From positions 16,377,006 through 16,441,005 of the forward strand of contig NC_092661.1 of assembly GCF_032118995.1 (NCBI RefSeq): a DNA stretch of 64,000 bases, in the 5' to 3' direction. Under the pieces are notes generated by a model, which had not been told where the DNA came from, searched no databases, and saw only the letters and a list, made by a program, of their open reading frames with translations. The stretch is from Asterias amurensis. Lineage: Eukaryota; Echinodermata; Asteroidea; Forcipulatida; Asteriidae. The position numbers were made by a program, and so were the translations under genes. This document shows, one piece after another, positions 24,966-37,900 of the stretch (positions are counted from its first letter, which is position 1; every line of letters begins with the position of its first letter).

Positions 24966-25226
24966 TGAGTTGAGTGTAGATTCGTAATGAATCAACAGTT
25001 GAGACAGTGTAGATTTGTAATCAAGGGGGAAAATAGTTTAGGGTGTCAGAGAATAGGTTTTAAAGATACGTGCCTAGAGCTTATAAAGTCAATCAACGAA
25101 TCTACACTTTCTGGTTCATTCTCAAAAATGAAATTGCATGGAGTATAAAATAGACATTGGGGTAGGACCTTCAAAAGTCTCTCAAAGACTTGTTGGAGAT
25201 ATTTCAAAAAGAAGTGCCCTTTGCCA

Positions 25227-25584
25227 AATAAAAATGTCATGTACTCCCACAGATCAATAAAAGTGCCTGAACGTTTGTTTACATGCACTGTTTTAAAAGA
25301 CTGCGATTAATTTACAAATAGGAAAATGGGATTTGTGAATTGATTTTGATTTGAGAAAATAGCCGCTATAATATTATTACTGTAGGTCTGTGATATAACA
25401 GGGGTGTGCTATGAATAAAATAGTATGAATTTAATTTTTTTTAATCAGTGGCCTTGTTAGCTTCGTAACATCTGTCAAATTTTGATATTCCATTTTTTGA
25501 AGTAGAAAACAACTTTTTATATTTTTGTATACGATGAATGTATTAACGTTTGTTTCATGGAGAAACAAACAAATACAAAATAAA
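25227..25584 (+). terminator. Candidate polyadenylation signals of the PLP enzyme gene
   Basis: AATAAA occurs at 25227-25232 and again at 25579-25584, about 1.0 and 1.4 kb after the stop. The second precedes a T-rich stretch. If either is used, the 3' UTR carries the SINE copies at 24222-24965. Confidence 0.35.
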
Positions 25585-25792
25585 TGTTTTTCTACATCAC
25601 GCCTTTGTCCCTTTTCTGTTATGCCTTTCTGTCTAGGGCGTATGTAGAGGTAAACGAACAGTGCTAACTGTTATCATTTTCATGCATTTCTATGGACAAC
25701 CCTTACTGCCAGTTTGTTCCTTGTTCGCCTGAATTGTTCAAAATGTCAACCCAAATTCGTACACATTGTGATATACGTTTTGGTAATGACTT

Positions 25793-26172
25793 TTAAAGAC
25801 ACTGGACACCTTTGGTAATTGTCAAAGACCAGTCTTCTCACTTGGTGTATCTCAACTAATGCACACGAACCTGTGAGTGAGCTCAATTGATCGTGGAAGT
25901 TGCGGGATAGTACAATGGAAGAAAAAACACCATTGTCACACGAGGTTGTGTGCTTTCAGATGCTTGATTTCAAGACCTCAAATTCTCAGTGAATCTGAGG
26001 TCTTGAAAACAAGTTCTTGGGAAATAACTTCTTTCTCGATAGCTACATTACTTCAGAGGGAGCCATTTCTCACAATGTTTTATACTATCAACAGCTTTCC
26101 ATTACTCGTTACCAAGTAAGGTGGTATGTTAATCATTATTTTGAGTAATTACCAAGTGTCCACTGCCTTCAA
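25793..26172. mobile_element. M1 MITE beside the minisatellite
   Basis: Starts TTAAAGACACTGGACACC and carries the usual M1 landmarks. Its right end AATTACCAAGTGTCCACTGC merges directly into the repeat array that follows. Confidence 0.8.
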
Positions 26173-26895
26173 AATAAATGAAAATTACCAATAGTGTCCA
26201 CTGCCTTCAAAGTAAATGGAAATTACCAAGTGTCCACTGCCTTCAAAGTAAATGGAAATTACCAATAGTGTCCACTGCCTTCAAAGTAAATGGAAATTAC
26301 CAATAGTGTCCACTGCCTTCAAAGTAAATGGAAATTACCAAGAGTGTCCACTGCCTTCAAAGTAAATGGAAATTACCAATAGTGTCCACTGACTTCAAAG
26401 TACATGGAAAGTACCAAGTGTCCACTGCCTTCAAAGTAAATGGAAATTACCAATAGTGTCCACTGCCTTCAAAATAAATGGAAATTACCAATAGTGTCCA
26501 CTGGCGTCAAAGTAAATGGAAATTACCAATAGTGTCCACTGCCTTCAAAGTAAATGGAAATTGCCAAGTGTCCACTGCTTTCAAAGTAAATGGAAAGTAC
26601 CAATAGTGTCCACTGCTTTCAAAGTAAATGGAAATTACCAATAGTATCCACTGGCTTCAAAATAAATGGAAATTACCAATAGTGTCCACTGGCTTCAAAG
26701 TAAATGGAAATTACCAATGAGTATCCACTGCCTTCAAAGTAAATGGAAATTACCAATAGTGTCCACTGGCTTCAGAGTAAATGGAAATTACTAATAGTGT
26801 CCACTGCCGTCAAAGTAAATGGAAATTACCAATAGTGTCCACTGCATTCAAAGTAGATGGAAATTACCAATAGTGTCAACTGCCTTCACAGTAAA
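26153..26895. repeat. 38-bp minisatellite, about 20 copies, built from the M1 terminus
   Basis: The unit joins GTGTCCACTGCCTTCAAAGT to AAATGGAAATTACCAATA, canonical length 38 bp. A few units are 34 bp (missing ATAG). The GTGTCCACTGCCTT and ATTACCAATA parts are the terminal bases of M1. Confidence 0.95.
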
Positions 26896-27625
26896 TGATA
26901 ATACAAATTTACTGGGTTCGAAACAGCAGCTTTCAATAGCACTTTGAGAATAATTTCACTTCTAAGTAATTTGGTTATGGAAAAAAGGATACCCGTTTTT
27001 ACCCCATAATTTGAATCTGAGAAGTGTTGGTAAACGTCTCATTCTAATGACTGGATTATTCTTCCGGTGTGAACAACAGCTGCTCCTCTGGATTTTGGTG
27101 ATATCTCAACAACGCCGATACCACCTTTTAAAATGAAATTATCCTAGAATAGTTTAGTTGTTAATTTATTTACAATTGAAGGGTTCCAAAAAAACAAAGA
27201 TACCTCATTTAAAGTGCTTTGTTGCATCAACGGGAAACTGAGGTATAACGATCAGCCTTTTAATTGTTTAGTCATGAACTGTTTGGTGGCAAAATAACCG
27301 ACCACAAGACAAACGTTCAGGCGATTTGAGGGTTGTTAACTGCAACCATAATTATGGAGGTCTATTAATGTGGGATGTGGCTTGGTACTTGCTCCATGGA
27401 GTTGTTTACATTAACGTTGTCGTTAACGCCTCTTCTTGCCCCACGGGTGAGTGACGGGGGGGGGGGGGACGCACATCTGCTGTCGTCTTTAGAACACCAT
27501 ACTCGGCGGTCGAAGAAGTGTGACGTGTGTCCCTTGGTAGTACACTGAAAAGGGAAACGCATGGTCCGGCCCCGGAACCCCCCACCCACGCCCCGCGTCC
27601 CCCGCCCCCATTAGAAAGGAGACCA
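26896..27625. other. Non-coding stretch, no gene recognised
   Basis: AT-rich unique-looking DNA to about 27400, then G-rich and C-rich runs (14 G near 27456; CCCCCCACCCACGCCCC near 27575). Open frames here are short and on both strands; none resembles a known protein. Confidence 0.5.
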
Positions 27626-27626
27626 G

Positions 27627-28507
27627 ACAACTCGTCCGTCGGACAACTCGTCCGTTCGGACAACTCGACGGTTCAGACAACTCGACGGTTCGGACAACTC
27701 GACGGATGATTTATTCAACCGTAAGACAACTCGACTTGGGGTCAAGACAAGTCGACGGATGGCCGTGACGGGGCTCAGCGCGGGGCGGGAGGGGGTAAAT
27801 AGCGGCCTGGGGTGGGGATGTACTGACTAGCGACTTGTCAATGATGCAAGGGCGTTCCCCGGGGGGAGCGGGTATATTATGGTGGGTGGGTTTATATCCG
27901 GGCAAACGGATAGTTGATTTTTTTTTTTTTTTTTAATTATTTTTTTACCATGACCCCGCGGCATTTTCATTGCTTGTACCATAGAGCAATGATCGAGTTG
28001 TTATTGTTGTTGGTAATAAAGTAAATAAAAGTAAATCTTCTAATAATAGAGCTGTATAATGTTTTACTTATTTAATGTTTTAATCGTGTTTTTTTAAATC
28101 TTTTATTTTGAATAAATTGAAGACAACTGCTAGCTGGCTACACATAGAGTCATACCATGGTCATACTCATAAAACATAGTCTGTTTTTTACACAAAGTCT
28201 CGAGATAGTCACTAACAGATGTTTCTGCAAGTATGGCTTCACTGGAACACCACACTTCTTGTGATAAATAATAATTGGTAAATAATAATGATCAATATTA
28301 TAGAATCGCAGGAATTATACAGGAAAGTTCGCGTAAACATGACAGTATTAAACGGAGGTCGGCCGCTCAACCGTCGACTTGTCTTGGCCATCCGTCGAGT
28401 TGTCTCAAAGTCGAGTTGTCGGAACCGTCGAGTTGTCCGAACCGTCGAGTTGTCTGAACCGTCGAGTTGTCCGAACGGACGAGTTGTCCGACGGACGAGT
28501 TGTCTGA
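27627..28507. mobile_element. Element with compound terminal inverted repeats made of ACAACTCG subrepeats
   Basis: The left end (27627-27765) and right end (28362-28507) are reverse complements over about 140 bp. Both consist of ordered short units AGACAACTCGTCCGTC, GGACAACTCGTCCGTTC, GGACAACTCGACGGTTC and GACAACTCGACGGATGGCC. The roughly 600-bp interior is partly GC-rich, then AT-rich, with no transposase recognised. Confidence 0.8.
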
Positions 28508-28509
28508 CA

Positions 28510-29190
28510 TTCATTAGAAACACTGGCTGCAGTGTGTCTCTGGCTGAACAATATCTTTCCATTCGACTACTCCAGGCCTGGAAAGACGCAGGCAACGGGC
28601 GGCAATGACCTCCTTCCCATGGGATTGGCCTTGGTGCCCTTCACAAGTTTCCCACTTCTAAGATTTTCCAGAAGTGTCCTTTGCAAAATGAAATGTCCTT
28701 GCCCTTTCAAAGATGAAACTTTCAGGCTTGCTAATCTCCTTATTTGTGATGGCAAATCTAACGTTTCCAGGAAGACCAAGAGACCCGCAGGAAACTGAGC
28801 TCATGTTTCCATATGGCGTATATCCGGTTGGGTGTGGAACTGGGAGGTACGGGTCAACCACAAACGCATTTTGCCACTCGACAACTATGGATTAGGCAAA
28901 CAGTTTCCTGTAATCTTCTCTGACCTATGTACCTCCCTGTCACATCGCCGAAGCAACGGTGAAGAAAACTACTACCACAACATTTTTTACTTTGGGACAA
29001 GGTCACATTGTTGTCTACCTAAAAGCAAATGTAGGAAATGTAAAATGCTCTTGACATGGTGCACATCAGCAGCGACTGCAAAGACCACGGGAAAAGAACA
29101 CCGTAGGATTTAATTATTTATAACTACAAAAAGTTCCAGCGGTCTTCGTATCGGGTAAGATGTTTATTCTGTATGTGGTTTTTGGCATCA
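28510..29190. other. Unassigned low-repeat region
   Basis: Balanced base composition unlike its neighbours, no repeat family shared with the rest of the window, and overlapping open frames of up to about 90 codons on both strands. I do not recognise a protein, and no clear start, splice or poly(A) arrangement was found. Confidence 0.35.
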
Positions 29191-29453
29191 TTTCATGCTG
29201 AGGTATCATATTGGTTTGCGGTAACCTTGCCGGTGAGATTTGGTTCTTTTAGAGGACTGTCTTGATTAATATATATTCTACCATGGCCATGATTCTACTA
29301 CAGCGGAGAAGATTTTCGGACTTCTGGAGAATTTTCAATTTTGCTTTTAACCTGCCATGGGCGGAAGGTGGAAAATCGGCCGGGACATATTTATATTACT
29401 TTAGCTTGAGGATCTACCGCGGATCGAGTGTGATCGTTCTTAAAATTGGTCTC

Positions 29454-29966
29454 TTAAAGGGAAGGTGCACGATTGGTAATTGTCAAAGACCAGTCTTCTC
29501 ACTTGGTGTTTCTCAAAATATGCATAAAATAACTCATCAGAGTTGGGAGAAAATGATGAACACCCTTGTTGGACGAGTTTGTGTGCTTTCAGATAGGAAT
29601 AAAAGACTTCTAGAAGTCTTTTAATATTTTAGTGAGAAATTACGATGTGGCTGAAATAAGTTTACGTCTTATCTTCGACTCCATGCAAAACTTCAAACAC
29701 CACTTGTTGTTAAATGTATGTATGTTTAACAAAAGCATGCATCAATACTCTTGATTAACGCCGGGCCGGTTTTGGGAAGTTGAGGTCAGGCTCTCATTCA
29801 ATTCAATTCATTAGAAACTACCTCTTTCTCAAAAACTATGTTTTTTCAGAGGGAGCTGTTTCACACAATGTTGTATACCACCAACAGCTCTCCATTGCTT
29901 GCTACCATAAGCTTTTCAATGCTTACAATTATTTTGACAATTACCAATAGTGTCCACTGCCTTTAA
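29454..29966. mobile_element. M1-related MITE with interior insertion
   Basis: Starts TTAAAGGGAAGGTGCACGAT (same opening as 54970), ends ATAGTGTCCACTGCCTTTAA; TTAA at both borders. About 130 bp longer than other copies because of unrelated DNA near 29640-29810. Confidence 0.7.
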
Positions 29967-30082
29967 AGACGACTGAAAATGGGGTGGCCCTATAGGCCTA
30001 CGCAATTTTTTGTTAAATTCTGAAATCACAGCAAAGTGCACACAAACCCGTTCAGCGTGTAGGCCTATACCTAGACTTGCTT

Positions 30083-30506
30083 TTAAAGGCACTGGACACT
30101 ATTGGTAATTACTCAAAATAATTATTAGCATAAAACCTTTCTTGGTGACAAGTAATGGGGAAAGGTTGATAGTATAAAACATTGTGAGAAACGGCTCCCT
30201 CTGAAGTGACGCAGTTTTCGAGAAAGAAGTAATTTTCAACGAATTTGATTTCGAAACCTCAAGTTATTTCAACGAATTTGATTTCGAGACCTCAAGTTTA
30301 GAATTTGAGGTATCGAAATCAACCATTATTATAAAAGCACACAACTTCGTGCGACATAAGTGTTTGTTTACTTCATTCATATCCCGCAACTTCGACGACC
30401 ATTTGAGCTCAAATTTTCACAGGTTTGTTCTTTTATGCATATCTTTAGATACACCAAGTGAGAAGACTGGTCTTTGACAATTACCAATAGTGTCCACTGT
30501 CTTTAA
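30083..30506. mobile_element. M1 MITE, well preserved
   Basis: TTAAAGGCACTGGACACTAT at the left, ATAGTGTCCACTGTCTTTAA at the right. A local duplication of TTTCAACGAATTTGATTTCG makes it slightly long. Confidence 0.9.
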
Positions 30507-30718
30507 GTTTACAAATTGAAATTCAATATTTCCCCCAAGGGGTTAACCAGCTGGTGGGATCGTTGGTTGGCATGACCTTTGAACTAGTGCTGCATGCACG
30601 CGGTATCTTCATTACAGACATCTTGGAATTTTCAAAGTTGAAATGAATTTACCATAACGACCAACGCTGCGGGTGTATGTGATCATACAAAAATATCGTT
30701 GTTAATAACTTTTTTTTT

Positions 30719-30960
30719 ATGCAATCGCCAGACACACAAGGCCTGAAGGCGAATTCAATGTGTGGGCTGAACAAACCCAACTATTTCTCCGGGGGCCTTT
30801 GCAACCTACTGTGGCTGAAGGATTTACTTTACCCCCTTTACAAACCCAACTATTTCTCCGGGGGCCTTTGCGACCTACTGTGGCTGAAAGATTTATTGTA
30901 CCCCCTTTACAGTCCACGGATGTAGGCCGTGGGTATCATGCATCCATTCAAATCATGGCT
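30719..30960. repeat. Dispersed repeat with internal 69-bp duplication
   Basis: Second copy of the family at 9240-9395. A 69-bp segment starting CAAACCCAACTATTTCTCCG is present twice in a row (30772 and 30841), about 95% identical. Confidence 0.8.
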
Positions 30961-30966
30961 GCCAGG

Positions 30967-32146
30967 GCAGGGGTAGATTTCACAAAGAGTTAGGACTATA
31001 GTCTTATTTAGGATGAGTTCTCCCCTTTCTTAGAACAGTTCTAAGTTACTATAGCCTGAAGTTGTTAATATTATCTCCTAGGACTCCTAACTCTTGTGAA
31101 ATCGACCCCTGAAAGCACACATCCCAAACTTTTACGAAGCAATCATGGTTGAGTGTCTTGCTTAAGGACACATGTGTCACGACCGGGACTCGAACCCACA
31201 CTCTGCTAATCAGAAGACACAGAGCTTGAATCCGGTGCTCTTAGAACCGGCCACGACACGTCAAGATACCGGTTGTTATGGTTATGAACTTCGTTCCGCC
31301 CCTGCAGTGCTGCACGTAAGCAATTCTTAGCATGTGGTGGTTGCTTCAGCAACAGGTTTATTTCCGTACCTGTTCATGACTTCACATTGAACCACGAAGG
31401 AAGGACTTGTTTGTTTGTTCCTTCCTGTTTGAACCCAACCCAATTCTAGCATTTTATTCCAAAATGCTACTCACTGTCTGGCAAGATAGTCAATATTAGC
31501 TGTTTATTAGAGGTGAACATGCATGGATCAATAAACTAACAATTGATCCATGTGTAAACATATACAAGGGCATGTTGAGATCTGTTTGTAAAACACCCAA
31601 TCAAACAGTGAACCTGCCCCCGATTTCACCAAGCGCTGCGACGCGTCGCAAGGGCGAGTTGCGACCGGTTACACGTCGTAAGTTGCGAACTCGTCGCAGC
31701 CGCGTAGTGTCTTATAGGTCTGCGACGCATCGCAAACCCTACGATGCGTCGCAACTTGCGATGAGTTTCGTGAAATCGGGGGCTGTAACTTGACAAAGCT
31801 CCCATAATTAGGATAAACATTTTGGTTAATTGGGCCACTGACGTCTGTGATTCTGAATTTTACACATCAATAAATTGTTATGCAGTAAGTAGACGAACGT
31901 TGAGCCCAATTAAGAACTCACTCTGCGCTAGTGCAGTAAGCCGATTTTCAACCTTCCGTCGTTAAAAAGCTGGCGTCGATTTCTGAAAGAGTTAGGACTC
32001 GTCTTATCTCGAGTTAGGACGAGTAACTCGTCCTAACTTAGGATTAATATTAATGTATTAATGTCTGCATGCTACAGTGCAGGTTTGGGACTCGTCCTAA
32101 GTCCTATGATTAATCTTAAGTTAGGAAGAGTTTTGTGAAATCGACG
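30967..32146. repeat. Mixed repeat stretch: M3 foldbacks, SINE B head, inverted-repeat element
   Basis: 30967-31112 and 31973-32146 are M3 foldbacks (GATTTCACAAAGAGTTAGGA / TGTGAAATCGAC). 31140-31255 is a reversed SINE B head. 31616-31784 is an element bounded by GCCCCCGATTTCACCAAG and its complement, rich in CTGCGACGCGTCGC. 31256-31615 shows nothing recognisable. Confidence 0.65.
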
Positions 32147-32699
32147 GCAGGACAGTTTTTTTTTTCAGAATTTGACGTCTCCGAAAAAATCCAAAAAATC
32201 TACTCCGCGGTTTAGAATATATAACAAGACAGATCTCTGAAGATCAAACTCTACCTGGCAAGTAGATACACACATGGTGTTACCACAAACTAAATATCCT
32301 ATAGACGACACTATAATTGTGCTAGTCATTGTGAACTCAGCGTTACATCGGTGGGACTCGAACCCACAACACTGTGACTGCTTTTTCACTTTTCTCGACT
32401 CGCAGCAGATTAGATAAAACTTTTCATAGGTTTGTTATCAGAGGTATGTATTTGATTGTAAATACTGTGAACGCTGTCTGCGATTACTTTGTTGGCTCTG
32501 TACAAATCCAGTTTAGCCTAAGCCAGTATTTAACTCGTGTAAATTATTTTGTTGTGCAGTTATATTTTAGCCTTTTTTGCTCCTGTTGTTTTTGTTTTGT
32601 TTGAATACCTGTTGATGATGTCTATAAGTGTTTTTATAATTGGATTCTGTAGTGTTGCTATTTACCTACGGTATTCTTGTTCGTGTTGAATGATTCGGG

Positions 32700-33113
32700 C
32701 ACTTTTTCAAAATGTCCATAGATTTACATTAAACTTACAGGGTTTGAAGATAATGATAGTGGAAAGCTTCCCTTCAAATATTACTAATTAAGGTTGTGTA
32801 GTTTTTGAGAAATGAGTAAAACAAGTCACAAAATAATTTTGGTCTCATGAGACCAAAATTATTTTTAGCATGTAAAATCCCCTTAACCTTTATGATATTA
32901 TACCAAAACCATAGCATAACTGGTTAATACGTTTTTACATGCTAAAACTGAGACGAAAATTGTTACTTTTACTAAATTTCTCAAAAACTACAGCACCTCA
33001 GTAAGTAAAATTTCAAGGGAAGCTTTCTACTATCATAATCTTCAAACTGTGTAAGTTTAACGTAAATCTGTGGCCATTGTGTTTTTGTTAGGAAAAAGTA
33101 CATAATACCCTTT
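32700..33113. mobile_element. M5 element
   Basis: TTTACATTAAACTTACAGGG and GATAGTGGAAAGCTTCCCTT are mirrored by AAGGGAAGCTTTCTACTATC and ACGTAAATCTGTGG; ends ACCCTTTAA. The palindromic centre is GTCTCATGAGACC. It lies 220 bp before transporter copy 1. Confidence 0.7.
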
Positions 33114-33335
33114 AAACGCTTTGAGGCCTAGCAGAAGGCGCTATATTAATTCTTCTTCTTTATCTTCTTCTTACTATTATTAATGTACGTTTTTTTCTAT
33201 ACCAGTAACTGTCAAACAACCAGAACTCTTATTTGGAACCAAGTGCTACTTCTGCAAAATCCATTACAACAAAACACGCGGAATTATCAATTTTGATAAT
33301 TAAGTTCCACAAACTTGAAAGCGAACAAAACAAAA

Positions 33336-34912
33336 ATGAAGCTGGATGAAATCATCCCACTGTTGGGCAACTTCGGCCGGTATCAATTCTTCGTTGCCAG
33401 CTGTTTCTGTATCATCAATATCCTAAGCTGCTTGACCACGCTGTCCAACGTGTTCTTCGCGGCCGGGACCGACCACTGGTGTAAAGTCCTCCCCGACGAA
33501 AGCTGCGAAGACTGGGCGGAATTTCAAGACAACTGCACCGAAGTCAAGAAATCCATCTTCCTGCCTCCACCGGAGAAAGAGCAGAGCAAGTACATGTATT
33601 CAAATTGCGAGCAATGGACACCTCCGATTGGCTACACTTTTGACCCGTATGTGACATATGGTGACGTCATCGACGATTCTAATTTTACAAAGACTGGCTG
33701 CGTGGATGGGTGGGAGTATGACACGTCACAGTACATAACCACGACCATATCAGAGGTATGCTTTTCAGTTAAAAGGCGCCTTGATTTTTTATCATTTTTT
33801 ACCACTTGGTAAAAAGTATACTTTAAATGTCTTCACTGAGTAGATATAGGCCTATTATTCTAGCCCCACATGCCGGTATAAAACGTACCTTTAAAGGATT
33901 TGGTTACTTTTTGTAAATAAACACAAAACACAGATTTACATTACACCATTTGAAGATAATGATTAGAAAGCTTACCTTAAAATATTACTTGTTGCTGGGG
34001 TGCTGTATTTCTTTAAGAAGTGAGTAAAACAAACTCACGAAATAAAAAATGTCTCAGTTGAGCATGTAGAACGTATTATACGTTTTTACATGCTAAAATA
34101 ATTGTCGTGACTTGTTTTACTCATTTCTTCTCAGCAAGTAATATTTTAAGGGAAGCTTTCTCACTATCATTATCTTCAAACTATGTAAGTTTAATGTAAA
34201 TCTGTGGACATTGTGTTTTGTGTCCTACCCCAAACCCTTAAAAGGTTTGGTATACGTTGGTTTTACCAATTAAAAAAAAACAAACCATGTTCTGGGTCGG
34301 CTTGACCTAGAAATGGGTCACGGAATCCGGTTCAATCCGAACCGGAATGGATATAGTCAAGTGGAGACAAGTTAATATAGGGCCTATAGTTTGTTTCGTT
34401 AAGACAATTGTATTTTTATAGCAAGAAACTTTTTCATTTTATTTCCAGTTCAATCTAGTTTGTGAAGAGAAGAATTGGCCTGGCTTAGCGCAGTCTCTCT
34501 ACTTCGTTGGTTTCCTCGTTGGATCAGTGGTCTTCGGCACTCTTTCTGACTGGTAAGCTGCGCTTTGTAGGAACATGGCCTTTTCGAAACCATGGCTTTT
34601 GCTCCAGATTCGGGCTTTTCGGCTCAGGCTAGCGTGGCGCCGCGGTTGTTTTGACAATGTGCGTGTTCAAGTGAGTACGCGCTCAGGGCTTCAGACCAGA
34701 AGACGACGCCTGATGCCGAAACCAAATTCGAAGCCGTGGTTTGGAAAAGTGCCTTTGTAACATGTTGTTTATATAAACAGTTACCGTGTATTTTCCATGG
34801 TTTTCCATTGCAGCGCAATTGATACTACAATGCTCGTGTGTAACATGTTACGATTATGTGTCACAATTTTCACATACAAGAGTTGAAAAAAGTAACAGCT
34901 GTTGTTACAAGT

Positions 34913-34966
<54 letters not shown>

Positions 34967-37900
34967 CGTATTTATAACGCGCCTTTTGCCAAAGGATACA
35001 AAGCGCCAGGTATTATTACTGCAAGTGGGGTGAATTTTTGAGATATAAGACCTAATCCTTAAGCACCATGTAATGGTTTACAAGGTGCTGTGGCGCAATA
35101 TGCTGCCAATCCAGCCAGGAACACCGGGGCGAACCCCTTCTCTTTTCGATAAGTGTACCGGGTTCTTTTACATGCGTTTTACACAACACATGGGACCAAC
35201 GGCTTTACGTCCCATCCGAAGGACGAAGCAATGGTTATGTGTCTTGCTTAAGGACACAAGTGTTACGGCTGGGGAATCGAACCCACACTCTGCTGATCAG
35301 AAACACCAGAGTTTGAATTCGGTGCTTTTAACCGCTCGGCCACGACACTCCCACGACACTGTTTTGTATTTTGCATTTTTGTACTTTTGAAGGGAGACAG
35401 CTATCCATTGCTTGTACCAAGTAAGTTTTTATGCTAAATATTGTTTCGAGTAATTACCAATAGTGTCCCGTGCCTTTAAATAGTAAACATTCTTTCTGTC
35501 CATCTTTCGAAAGGATCGGTCGTAAGAAAACAGCAATCATTGGAACGGTCTTCTGGTCGGTCGGAACCATCACTACGTCATACTCTACCAATATCTACAT
35601 GTTCACTGCTTTCCGATTCATCGCTGCCTTTGGTAACATTGGGACGTATATCTCATTGTACATATTGGGTAAGAACCGAACTAAAATAATGATAATGTAA
35701 ATATCAAGCATGTATGCTTCGTTTTTGAAAGGGCAGGGTCACTTAGGCATGCATTTTTTTCCTTGGTAAAGGGTGACCCATGAGGAAACTGTAAGATTCT
35801 ACTGGAGCAATTCAAGGGCACAAGGCAATGGCCAGGGGGCATCGAGGCAATCAGCTTCGTTGCATCCATGAAGTATCAGGCTTACTACTGCCCTGTTTTA
35901 CCACACATGTGACGTAGTGCATGGTACTTTTGCGAGTTTTGCGCACTTTTTATTGAGTTTCAGCAAATTCACTCACAGCACTACACTGCTAAAACCGGAG
36001 TGTTAAAATTTGACACCATCTAGGCGTTGTGAAAGAAGGATCACAATTTAAACCATAGGGTGCTAAAACAATACTAGTTTCTGCCATAACATTTTCATTG
36101 TTGTTAATTAACACCATATGATTTTAGATTCTCTCTTCGATATACTTAATATTGTCATTCGGGGCCCAATTTAAAATTTGAAATTTGGTCCTTCTTGTAA
36201 AGTTTTTGCGTGATACACGCGTGGGTCTGCCGCACGCATAAAGTTTTCGCCACCTATGGCCCCAAATATTGCCAAAAAGCATTTTTTTTTATGACACAAA
36301 CTTGTAATTCTGAGAGGTCCTCGCATAGAAAGTATGGAAGAACATATAGAAAAACCTATAGTTCAAATATTAATCTTTTCGCACACAATTAATGTAAGAA
36401 AAATTATGTTCCTGCAACTCTATAATAATAACATGGCTTTTTCTGTTCCAGTTCTGGAAGTTATTGGCAAATCATGGCGCACAGCATTCACCATGGTCTC
36501 TGGCATTTTCTTTGCTTTTGGTTATTTCATCTTGGCAACTTCTGCTATGTACGTCAGAGAATGGCGCCACCTATCACTTGTGGCCTCCTTGCCCGTAGCC
36601 ATTGTATTTATCCCACTGCCGTGAGTATACACTTCACTTCTGCTAAAAAACAAATGATTTGAATTAAACTTAAAGGCTCTGGACACTTTTAAGATTTAGT
36701 ACCCAAAATTAATTGTTAGCATAATGATTCCCTCTGAACTAGCGTAGTTTTTTATAGGAGGTATTAATTTCTCACTCAAATATTAAAACACTTCAGCCCA
36801 GAAGCCTTTTATTAGGTATCTGAAAGCACACAATTTTGTGCAACAAGGGTGTTTTTTTCTGTCATTATTTTCTCGCAACTTCGATGGCTAATCGTTTCAA
36901 AATGGTCACAGATTTGCTATTTTATGCATATGTTGGGAAATACCGTTATTTTGAGATAGAGGTTTTTTGACAGTTACCAAAGGTGTCCAGTGCCTTCAAT
37001 GTACATTCTCATCATTTTGAAAATAGAGAAAATTTTGCAAAAGATATATTATATCAGTGGTGGTTTACAGAGTTAACTCATTGAAAAAAAAAAAGTCAAC
37101 AGCGATTGGCGGTACACTTTCCTGTTGATCTTCGGTCGTCTTCTTTAATAAGGTTCCTATAATATAATGTACCTCGCGGTGGTGCAATTTTATGTTATTT
37201 TTCTGTGCAATCTTTATCAATATTTTTACCTGGTAATGCCACATTATTCAGCTTCGTGCTGCCAGTTGGTTTTTTAATAAAAATGAATAAATGAATGAAT
37301 AACATTGGTATCTTCTACTGACAGTCGTTCCTATTCAAAGTGTTCAAGAGAAGATAAAATCCATTCTGACAGGTTTTCTTCGTCTCCACATTCTTGCAGA
37401 TTTATGAAGGAGTCCATCAGTTGGTTGGTTTCCAAAGGGAGGATTGAAGAAGCGGAGGAGACCATCCGAAGAATTGCAAAGTTCAACAAGAAGACTCTTC
37501 CAGATGTCTTATTCACCAAGGAGGACATCCAAGAACAAACGGTAAGAAACAACGCGCCAAATTCAAAATTACAAGTCATGCATGATGCACTGATGTGACC
37601 TCATTGCGGGTTGACAACATTGTGATTGGACACAGACTCATGAATCTTGCTTTTAGAGTCAGTTTTCCCAGCCGGTTTCCTACCCCAATTTCAACAAAAA
37701 CTCGTTCATTCGATGTTGTTTCAAAATAAATGCTTCAACAGTAGTCAAAACGGGTAATTCAATTTCATCAGTTGGCATTCGCTGGCCGAATAAGAGCATG
37801 CAATTTCACAGGCACCAAGAGTTATTCAGTTCCTTTAAAGCCAGCAGAAAGAAATGATCAACCATTCAACCTCATAAAGTTTGAAGAGGAAGTAGAAATT

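Noticed and set aside
26153-26895. Regularly spaced short repeats that resemble a CRISPR array
   Set aside because: The repeats are contiguous with no unique spacers, lie in animal DNA with introns, and derive from a MITE end.
27365-28608. Overlapping Arg/Pro-rich frames of up to 120 codons
   Set aside because: They come from the ACAACTCG subrepeats and C/G runs; they occur on both strands with no conserved pattern.
28510-29190. Mitochondrial or ribosomal DNA insert
   Set aside because: I could not match it to any rRNA or mitochondrial gene by eye, so no such claim is made.
33315-33335. Upstream in-frame extension of transporter copy 1
   Set aside because: It begins at TTG, not ATG. The ATG at 33336 matches the start of copy 2.
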